A stretch of DNA of 64,000 nt from Candidatus Melainabacteria bacterium. GTDB taxonomy: Bacteria > Cyanobacteriota > Vampirovibrionia > Obscuribacterales > Obscuribacteraceae. The DNA lies in assembly GCA_003963305.1 (NCBI GenBank), contig RXJR01000013.1, positions 1 through 64,000 of the forward strand, given 5' to 3'. This document shows, piece after piece, positions 43,522 to 52,800 of this stretch. The stretch's first letter is position 1. Each line of letters begins with the position of its first letter. A model generated the notes under the pieces. The model made no database searches. It saw nothing but the letters and a program-made list of their open reading frames with translations, and was not told the origin of the DNA. Made by a program: the position numbers and the translations under genes.

Positions 43522-45204
43522 TTATTGAGTTACGGCAAGCTGATTCTGCTTGAGGTTCTCGAGAAACTTGAGAATATCCTCTTTAGGATTGAGGTGACTT
43601 ATCTTCACCTGCGCATCCGGAACCCCGCCGGCTACCAGGTGTTTGCGCAACTCTTCGTAAGCGCCCACTCTTAAGAACTCGACAGTAGTATCGGCAAGTC
43701 GGCCAGATTGCCGTTTGGCATCATATTCGATATTCTTCAAACGCAACTGTCTATCGAATTCCTGACGCAAAGACTCAGTCACTTCAGGCGTTAGCAGCCT
43801 GGCGCAATCTTCATCGAACGATTCACACCAGAGCTCATAGTGAGGCTCAGGGCGAAACTTCGGAATGACGGTAAAAAACCGCAATTTCAAACCACACTTC
43901 TGGATCGCTGCGGAAACGGCTTCAGTTACTTGCGACTCGGTCAACTTTTCGCCCGTAAAAGAACTGATGTTTCCGCCTTTATGCAAAAATTCGATCAAAG
44001 GCGCTTTATTGTGCCATCCAGCTACTTTGACAATGTCATTGATATTGTATCGATATAAACCACCGGCTGTAGTGAACAAAATGAAGTAGTTTTCGCCGGT
44101 CGTCAGCTCGTGCGCCAGAAGTGGTCGTTTTCCAGACCCCATCTCGTTTTCCGGCACGAATTCAAAGAAGTGTGAGCGCAGCGCCAACAACTGTTTACCC
44201 GGTGCTATCGAGACTGTACCGCGCCCTTCACTTGCACCATAGGTGATATCACAGACAGGCAGGTCGCCAAAAAATTCCGGCAAATCTTGCAAGTAGAACG
44301 CTGCTGCGGCCTTGGTCCAGCAACAAATCAAGCTGAGATTTTTCCAAATTTTCCGAGGCTTGAAATCACCAGTGGCGAGCAGTTGCTTCAATTCAGCGGC
44401 GCGCTTCGCATCTGGTTTCAAGAATTTCTGCAAGGCAACCATGATCTGCTCGGGCAACTCGGCAGGCGGCTTGAGAGTGCCGTGCTCGACATCGGCGATG
44501 AGACGGTCGGCATATACATTCAGGCGTCTGGCCAGAACAACGATTGTGCTCGGATTCAATGTATAGATAGAACTGATCGGCAACATGAGCGCACAACGCA
44601 ATAAACTGTAATAGCGACTCTCATAATCCTTTATCAAAAAAAGCTCGTAGGGCAGCGGAGACACATACTTCTTCACCAGGGGCGGCTCCTCCAGGTAAAG
44701 GCGCCCTGAGATTGCACCATACGGAATGTCAGCCGGGGTGCGCCCCTCTTCGGCTGGCGAAAAGACTGACAGCGTCACACCCTTAGCAACACCCGGAAAA
44801 CTCCGCAACAAGTGATACCCGGACGACACAGAGGCTTTGCGAAACTCTTTGACATAGCTGCGAGTAATTGGAATCAGCTTACGAGCGCCTGTAGTGCCAC
44901 TTGTAGTAGCAAACATGAATGGCATCTCACGGGTGAGCACATTTTGCTCCCCTTCCGAAACACGCGTGATGTAAGGTTGCAGGGTGTCGTATTCGTTGAT
45001 GGGAACAGCATTTTGAAAGTCGGCTGCTGTTTTTATTGATGCGAAACCGTGCTCTTTTCCGTATACGGTTTCTGCATTGGCAGAAATTATCTCCATCAAC
45101 TTTTCAAGTTGAGCAGAAGCCGGGTCGAGACTGGCTTGTTCCAAAGCCTTTGCCTCGCGCGAGCCGAGGATACCGAATGCCGAATAAAGCAAAGTGCGAA
45201 ACAT
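43522..45204 (-). CDS. GH3-family acyl-acid ligase (auxin-responsive GH3-like)
   Basis: This 560-residue member of the GH3 branch of the adenylating-enzyme superfamily has the P-loop-like 'FATTSGTTGARKLIPIT' (about residues 98-114), a central 'ITYGASEGRGTVSI' motif and 'FTTAGGLYRYNINDIV'. Plant GH3 enzymes adenylate a carboxylic acid and join it to an amino acid; bacterial members are largely uncharacterised. It is divergent from the glycosyltransferase and 1.6 kb from the megasynthase gene. An inferred role is activation or amide/ester formation of the acyl product. There is no membrane segment. Confidence 0.85.
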   Translation of the reverse strand: MFRTLLYSAFGILGSREAKALEQASLDPASAQLEKLMEIISANAETVYGKEHGFASIKTAADFQNAVPINEYDTLQPYITRVSEGEQNVLTREMPFMFATTSGTTGARKLIPITRSYVKEFRKASVSSGYHLLRSFPGVAKGVTLSVFSPAEEGRTPADIPYGAISGRLYLEEPPLVKKYVSPLPYELFLIKDYESRYYSLLRCALMLPISSIYTLNPSTIVVLARRLNVYADRLIADVEHGTLKPPAELPEQIMVALQKFLKPDAKRAAELKQLLATGDFKPRKIWKNLSLICCWTKAAAAFYLQDLPEFFGDLPVCDITYGASEGRGTVSIAPGKQLLALRSHFFEFVPENEMGSGKRPLLAHELTTGENYFILFTTAGGLYRYNINDIVKVAGWHNKAPLIEFLHKGGNISSFTGEKLTESQVTEAVSAAIQKCGLKLRFFTVIPKFRPEPHYELWCESFDEDCARLLTPEVTESLRQEFDRQLRLKNIEYDAKRQSGRLADTTVEFLRVGAYEELRKHLVAGGVPDAQVKISHLNPKEDILKFLENLKQNQLAVTQ

Positions 45205-45331
45205 GCTCGAAAAATTTGTCTGAAATGTTTGTTAGCTCAACACCAATGAGCATCCGAAAGTCTAGCACTATACTTGACTATACGTTTTATGGCGCTCCCA
45301 GACGCCAAAATTATTTCGCGCAGTTTTAAAA

Positions 45332-46600
45332 ATGCTTCCCTTACTGGCTCTAATCACTCTTGCTGCAACGATTGCACAGATCGTCTCATTCAACAGAATG
45401 TTCAGCTATGTGCAAAGAGAATTGGCATTCAAACCGCCGCTTGAATATGCGCCGAAAGTCTCGGTTATCCTGCCTTGCAAAGGACTGGATCGCGGCTTCG
45501 AAGAAAATATGGTCAAACTCCTCGAGCAGAGATATATAGGTATCGACGGAAAACCCAGATTTGAAGTCATTTTTGCTGTAGCGCAGGAAAGCGACCCCGC
45601 CTATGCAGTGCTCAAGAGAGTCTGCGAATCACAGAAGGCAATCCCGACAAAACTGGTAGTCGCAGGCATAAATCAAGCTCGCGGACAAAAAATCAACAAT
45701 CAGTTACGTGCCTTGCAAGAAATATCAGACGACACGGAAGTTCTTGTATTCGTTGATTCCGACGTGATTGCACGTCATGACTTCATTCAATATCTTGTCG
45801 CCCATTTGCAAGACCCGACCGTCGGCGTAACCACGGGATATCGTTTTTACATCCCCTTTAAAGGCGATTGGCCATCACTGTTACGCTCGCTGTGGAACCG
45901 CATGTCAGCCTGGGAGCTGGCTGACCCCAACTACGCGTTCGCCTGGGGCGGCGCCATGGCGACTCGCAGAAAGACCTTTGACGACGCCAAAGTGGCACAA
46001 CACTGGGACCGATCGGCTGATGACGACCTATCTTTGACAACAGCAGTAAAAGATATAGGGCTGAAAGTGCGCTTCGTACCACAATGCCTGGTAGCCAGTG
46101 ACGGAGATGCGACCATTCCAGAAATTGTTGAATGGACAAATCGGCAGCTCATATTAACGAAGGTTTACTACCCAAAACTCTGGCGTCGCGCCATTCGCCG
46201 AGCGGTGATTTTAGTGGTCTGGCTGCTGGCTCTGGTCGGTTCAATCGTGACCGCAGCTCTAACAGGTTCGACAGAATTAATCGCAGCCAGCATAGCCGGG
46301 CTGATTTTATTGCCAATCGAAGTCTATTTCTTGCTCAAAGCCCAACGCCTCTGGTATCGCGTACTTTCATTAAGCGCAAAAGAAGAGGACTTTAATGGTC
46401 TAAATTCAGCTCAAAAATCAAGTGAGCGCGCTCTTATGGAGCATGCTTTTCAATCTTCACTTTTGAAATTTTCACTCGTTCTACCACTTGCGCATATCGT
46501 TCTGCCGTGGATGACGCTATATTCTGTATTAACGAACAGAATTCGCTGGCGCGGAATCGATTACGAGCTGAGAAGCCCCAGCGAAGTAGTGATTATTTAA
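45332..46600 (+). CDS. Membrane glycosyltransferase family 2 (GT21/ceramide glucosyltransferase-like)
   Basis: This 422-residue protein has an N-terminal helix and a GT-A domain: 'KVSVILPCKGLDRGFEENM', the DxD-like 'FVDSDVIARHDFI' (Asp142/Asp144) and 'WDRSADDDLSLTTAVKDIG'. The acceptor-side motif 'WTNRQLILTKVYYPKLWR' matches the (Q/R)xxRW-like region, and two to three C-terminal helices follow. The plan matches sphingolipid/sterol glucosyltransferases of GT21, which glycosylate lipid acceptors on the cytosolic face. Its place 200 bp before the lipid-type megasynthase makes a lipid acceptor plausible. No clear ribosome site precedes the ATG. Confidence 0.85.
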   Translation: MLPLLALITLAATIAQIVSFNRMFSYVQRELAFKPPLEYAPKVSVILPCKGLDRGFEENMVKLLEQRYIGIDGKPRFEVIFAVAQESDPAYAVLKRVCESQKAIPTKLVVAGINQARGQKINNQLRALQEISDDTEVLVFVDSDVIARHDFIQYLVAHLQDPTVGVTTGYRFYIPFKGDWPSLLRSLWNRMSAWELADPNYAFAWGGAMATRRKTFDDAKVAQHWDRSADDDLSLTTAVKDIGLKVRFVPQCLVASDGDATIPEIVEWTNRQLILTKVYYPKLWRRAIRRAVILVVWLLALVGSIVTAALTGSTELIAASIAGLILLPIEVYFLLKAQRLWYRVLSLSAKEEDFNGLNSAQKSSERALMEHAFQSSLLKFSLVLPLAHIVLPWMTLYSVLTNRIRWRGIDYELRSPSEVVII

Positions 46601-46620
46601 CCGCGTTAAGACGAGCGTGT

Positions 46621-46640
46621 ATGCCCGTCACTATGGGCAT
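46621..46640 (+). terminator. Short hairpin after the glycosyltransferase gene
   Basis: ATGCCC/GGGCAT forms a 6-bp stem with an 8-base loop, 20 bp after the stop. There is no T-run, so it is at best a weak terminator or RNA-stability element. Confidence 0.3.
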
Positions 46641-46672
46641 CGAATCAGCTGACCTTGTTAAAAACTGTCCAA

Positions 46673-46700
46673 TGGACCGACCTTGCAGGCCCTCTATACT
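46673..46700 (+). promoter_or_regulatory. Candidate promoter for the megasynthase operon
   Basis: TGGACC (4/6 to TTGACA) and TATACT (5/6 to TATAAT) lie 16 bp apart, about 100 bp upstream of the megasynthase ATG, in the 201-bp gap after the glycosyltransferase gene. This suggests the two giant genes can be expressed independently. Confidence 0.4.
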
Positions 46701-46801
46701 TCTTAGGTTTATTACCTGGCCCAGACCGCTGTCATCGAAGAGATCACAAAGGCTTGACCCACCCTATTGCCAGGTAAGAGACCAACAAGAGGCTAGCGCA
46801 G

Positions 46802-49800
46802 ATGTCGAGCTTTGGAATCATCGCCATAAACCACAGCGCCTTAGGGCTGAATGGAGTGGCAGAGAGTCAGCGGCAGGAGAACTTCGAGAGTTACCTGACT
46901 GACGCAGGCATCGCCGCCGCCGCCGTTCGAGCAGGCGATCTGGGTGTTCTCAATCTCGAACTAGTCAATCTCGAAGACAGCAATGTGCGTGACGTGATTG
47001 CCCGAGTGCTGGAAACTATAATCAATTCCGGCGACGGCAAGACTGGTATCAAATACGACACCAAACAAGAGTCAGCGGTAGAAAAATTATTGAGTGCGCT
47101 GGAAAGCAAACTGGAAGAACGCCAGCTTGCTGCAGTAATCACTAACCTGCCTGCAAAAGCAGAAGACGCCAGGAAAAAAATCAAAGCACTGCACAAACAC
47201 AATTTGCAGGTGATCGTCGAGACTGTTTCAGTCGAAGAAGCTCTGCTGGCTCAGCAGGCTGGTGCCGATGCCGTAATCGCCAAAGGGCACGAGGCCGGTG
47301 GCAGAATCGGTGACGAAACATCGTTCGTACTGCTTCAACAATTCGCCAAGCAAGTCAAGTTACCGTTTTACGGACAGGGCGGCATGGGCATCCACACTGC
47401 CGCAGCAGCCTATGTAGCCGGAGCAGTCGGGGTTGTTCTCGACTCGCAGCTATTGTTCACCAAAGAATCATCGTTGCCGCTCGAGCTGAAGCAGAAAATT
47501 GCCAATCTGGACGGAACTGAGACCGCTATCGTCACATCAGGCGATGAGCAATATCGCCTCTACTCAAGAGTCGCGGGCGCAATCGAACAGTCTGTTCAAG
47601 GCAAGCAGAACTCCATCTGGAAAAACATCGCCGATTACAATCAACAATCGCGTCCGCTCGACCGCGTCTGGAATTTCGGACAAGACATCTGTTTTGCCAC
47701 TGATTTTGGACAGAAGTTCTCCACCGTCGCCGGCGTCTCACAAGCTATTAAAGCCTCCGTGCGCGAACATGTGAAACTGGCAGCCGAGAAACAACCGCTG
47801 CGCCAGGGTTCACCACTGGCAGTATCACACGGCACCACTTATCCGATCGTACAGGGCGCCATGACTCGGGTCTCAGACACGGCAGATTTCGCACTGTCAA
47901 TTTCAAAGGAAGGCGGGCTGCCATTTCTTGCCCTGGCATTGATGCGCAAAAATGAATGTGACGTGCTCGTTTCCGAAACAAAGGAAAAGCTGGGCGCTCT
48001 GGCATGGGGCGTGGGCATTCTTGGTTTCGTGCCGCAACAATTGCGTCAGGAACAGATGGAAGTGGTCAGCAAATACAGACCGCCTTTCGCCTTGATTGCA
48101 GGCGGCCGCCCAGATCAAGCTAAAGCGCTTGAAGACATGGGCATCAAAACTTATTTGCATGTACCTTCGCCCATGTTGCTCGAATCATTCATCGAGATGG
48201 GTTCGAAACGCTTTATATTCGAAGGCAAGGAGTGTGGTGGTCACGTTGGACCGCGCGCCAGTTTCACGCTCTGGGAAGCGATGATCGATCGCATTCTCGG
48301 TTCGCTGGGACCCCGTGACGATGCCTCTCTCTATCACGTCTTGTTCGCCGGCGGCGTACACGATGCCATGTCATCCGCGATGGTGGCAGCCATGGCAGCC
48401 ACCCTGGCAGCACGTGGAGTGCGCGTGGGAGCTTTGATGGGTACAGCCTACCTGTTCACTAAAGAAGCAGTAGAGACTGGTGCCATCGTAGAGAAATTCC
48501 AGCAAGCTGCTATTGAATGCAACAAAACAGTGCTACTCGAAACAGGACCGGGGCATGCCATTCGTTGCATCAACTCACCATACAAAAAGACTTTTGACGA
48601 CAAACGCCAGGAACTGGTTCTAAAAAACACAAACAGAGACGAGATTCGTGAAGAGCTCGAACTGATGAATTTAGGGCGCCTGCGCATCGCCAGCAAAGGT
48701 CTGACACGCAAAGCCAGCGCAAGCAAAGAAGACACAATCGCCGAACTCACGAATGAGAACAAGACGGCCAGCAATCTGGAAACTCTGGCTCCCGAAAAAC
48801 AGTGGGCTGACGGCATGTATATGATCGGGCAGATAGCCACCATGCACGATTCGGTGTGCACGATAGCCGACCTGCACGAGACTGTCGCCAATGGTGGTGC
48901 CGATATCATCAATGACGTGGCTGCTCGCAAGCCGCTTGTAACCAGCGTCGAATCGAACGGCAATGGCGGCAAAACAGCCTCTGAAGCCGTTGCCATCGTG
49001 GGCATGGCCTGCCTGTTTCCAAAAGCAAATGACCTGGAAACTTACTGGGAAAACATCTTAAGTAAGGTAGACACAATCACTGAAGTTCCAATTGAGCAAT
49101 GGGACTGGAGAAACTACTACGATCCCAATCCGCTCGCTCGCGACAAAATTCATTCGAAGTGGGGCGGCTTCCTGCAAGACTTGAAGTTCGATCCGACTAA
49201 GTACGGCATTCCACCAAGCAGCCTCGACTCTATCGATCCGATGCAAGTGCTGCTCCTGGAAGTAACCAGAGCCGCCATCGAAGACGCCGGCTATGCGCAA
49301 AGAGGCTTCGACCGCGAAAAAACTTCAGTTGTGCTGGCAAACGCCGGGCACGGACCGATCACGGCGCTCTATTCATTGCGTTCGATGTTGGGATGGAAGC
49401 TCAACAACCTCTCCGACAGTGCCAAGGCTGAACTGCAAGAAGCATTGCCCGAGTGGACCGAAGATTCATTCCCAGGCTACCTCGGCAACGTAGCCGCCGG
49501 TCGGGTAGCGAATCGATTCGACCTGGGCGGAGTCAACTTCTCAATCGATGCGGCCTGCGCATCGTCTCTGGCTGCATTACATGTAGGCATTGGTGAACTG
49601 CGCAACAAACAGAGCGATGTTGTATTTCTCGCTGCGGCTGACACGCACAACCAGCCGGGTGACTACCTGAGCTTCAGCAAAACCCACGCCTTCTCAGGCA
49701 AGGGACGCTGCAGAACCTTCGATGTCACCGCAGATGGTATCGTAATCAGTGAAGGCATCGCCATGCTGGTCTTAAAGCGACTGAGCGACGCTGAACGTGA

Positions 49801-52800
49801 TGGTGACCGCGTCTACGCCGTAATCAAAGGAATTGGCGGGTCAAGCGACGGCAGAGACTTGAGCCTCACAGCACCGCGTCCAGCCGGGCAGATGCTGGCA
49901 CTGAAGAGAGCATACGAAGATGCCGGTCTCTCGCCGAGTTCCGTATCGCTGGTTGAAGCACACGGCACTGGTACCGTGGCTGGTGACAGAGCAGAAATAG
50001 AAGCACTGAAAACAGTCTTCGAACGGCATGGAGCACCAAAACGAGGTTGTGCAGTTGGTTCCGTCAAAACAATGATCGGTCACACCAAAGCAGCAGCCGG
50101 GCTGGCGTCACTAATCAAAGTGGCTAAAGCTCTGCACCACAAAGTCTTGCCACCGACTATCGGTGTAACAAAACCAAACCCATCCTGTGAATTCGAAAAC
50201 AGTCCGTTCTATATCAACAGCGAGACTCGTCCGTGGATCAATAACAAAGACAGCGCCAGACGCGCTGGCGTAAGCGCCTTCGGTTTCGGCGGCACTAACT
50301 TCCACGCCGTGCTCGAAGAATATGTTCCAACCACCAATAGCGCTCCTAAAGCAGCCACTTACGGCTGGCCGTCCGAGCTGTTCGTTTTGCACGGCAAAAA
50401 CAGACTCGAACTGATGAAGTCGCTCGAGTCTGTAGCTGACATAGTGAAACGTGCCGCTAAGGCCGAAGAGACAGTTGTTCTGCGAGAAGTTGCGCAGGCT
50501 GCCTATCTGAGGCAGCTTGAGCGTCACACTGACGCCAAGACTCAAGAACTCTGCGTGGCCATCGTCGCCACAAGTGCTGAGGATCTGCTCGACAAGATCT
50601 CACGCGCCAAGAGCGATCTGCTCAACGCCAACTGCACGGAAATCAAAGATCCGCGTGGCATCTATTTTGTAGATCTGGAACAGAAACCGGAAATTGCTCA
50701 AGGCAAAGTCGCTTTTCTTTTCCCCGGTCAAGGTTCACAAAGTGTAGATATGCTGCGTGAACTGGCGACCCAGTTTCCAGAAGTACGCGACACGATCGAA
50801 AGAGCTTCAAGAGTGCTGGCGGATAAATTTGGTCAGCCTCTCAATACGCTCATCTATCCACCTCCCTCCTTCACCGATGAAGAAAAGGCAGCTCAGTCGG
50901 AAGCTCTGACTAACACTCACGTGGCGCAACCGGCAATCGGAGCCGCAGACCTGGGCATGTTCAAGTTGTTGCGCTCGTTTGGCGTAGCACCAGATATGGT
51001 TGCAGGTCACAGCTACGGAGAATATGTCGCTCTGCACGCCGCTGGTGTCTTCGAAGAATCTGCACTCTTTGAAATCTCTGAAATCAGAGGCAGAATTTTG
51101 TCCGAAAAGAACGGCGGCGGCAAAGGCACAATGGCTGCGGTCTCTGGACCGATAGAACAAGTGACCAACGTATTGCGTGAAGTTCCCGGAGTCACGCTCG
51201 CCAACATCAATTCACCCAAGCAGTGTGTTGTAGCAGGCGAAGAGTCTGCCGTTCAAAATGCCTTAGAGGCTTTCAAAAAACATGGTGTGGCAGCGAAACT
51301 GATACCGGTATCGCAGGCATTTCACTCCAGTCATATGACGCACGCTCAGGCACCGCTTGAAACCGCACTTTCCAATATCCCTCTGGCCGAACCAGGCATC
51401 CCCGTCTACTGCAATACAGATTCGCAGATCTACTCGAAAGCATCGGTCGTAACCAGACTGACCAAACACATCGTCGAACCAGTAGATTTTGCCACTCAAT
51501 TGCAAAAGATGTACGACGACGGAGCCAGAATATTCGTAGAGGTAGGACCTGGAGCCGTTCTCAGCGGACTTACAGATGCCACTCTCTCTCACAAAGAAGG
51601 CAACAAGTATGTAATCGTCAACTCCGGTCGCGCCGGTTTGACTAATTTCCTGCACTGCCTGGCTGCTCTGGCTGCCAATGGTCAGAAAATAGATATCGGC
51701 AGATTGTTCAGCGCCCGCACCAGGGCATTCGAAGCAGCTCGCAAGTTCGGACGCACGCTCAGCACTAATGAAGCACCGCGCAGCCGTTCATTGATGTATC
51801 TGGTCAATAGCGCCCACATCAAGCGAGTTGGAGCAACCGCCAAACCAAAACAAGTCGCTCAAGCAGCAACAGCAGCAACGCAACCCGCGACCAAGCAGAT
51901 TTCCCAGAGCGCAGCCGCGTCGACATCGTCGGCTGCCGCACCGGTAACCCAATCGGCAGCCAATCAGGCTGCTCAACCCCAGCGCAACCAGGCAGCCCCC
52001 GCAGCCGCTGCGCCAACCCAACCAATCAGCCAATCCCTTCAGGTATCCAAGCCCCAGGGCAGCTCTCAAACCGAAACAAGGAACCCAACAGCCTCATCCA
52101 TGAATACATCTAAACCAGCAGATCAGCCAAAACAAATCCAGCCAGAAGCAGCGAGAACGCCGGTGCCGACTCCGCCGCCTTTGCCAGTGATGCCGCAGCA
52201 GGTTCTGATGCCAACCGCGGTCTCAGGCAAGCATGTCGATCAGGTTATGTTGCAGTTCCAACAGACGATGCTTCAAATGACCAACAGCTTCCTGCAAACG
52301 CAGCAGCAAGTAATGTTGGCGTATCTGCAAAACAAGAGCGGAATGACTGCGCCTGTGCCTTATCAGGCTGCACCTCAGGCGATACCACAGGCAACCTGGC
52401 AAGATCAGGCCACCGGCTACCCATCCGCATTTGCTCAGCCTCCAGTGCAGCAATATGCACCAGCGCCAGTGCAGCAGTATGCACCAGCGCCAGTGCAGCA
52501 GTATGCACCAGCACCAGTGCAGCAGTATGCGCAAGCTCCAGTGCAACAGTACGCTCAAGCTCCTGTCGAGCAACCAGCTGCAAGCGTTGCAGGAACTCCA
52601 AACGTACCTGCAGCCCAGCTGCTGAATACACTCTCGCAAGTTGAAGCAAGCGCTGTTGTACCTGCTCCGGTAGATGCATCGGTCACCGACACGACTGCGA
52701 ACACAGCCCAGAATGATGATGCAGCAGGTCAGGAGGACCCACAAGTTCTCGTCAACGCCTTGCTGGACATCGTCAGCCAGCGCACCGGCTACCCGATCGA

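Noticed and set aside
51788-52744. Antisense frames rich in Gly/Cys/Leu or Leu/Trp/His opposite the AT-ACP linker
   Set aside because: They mirror the Gln/Ala/Pro repeat codons of the real gene and have repetitive, non-protein-like composition.
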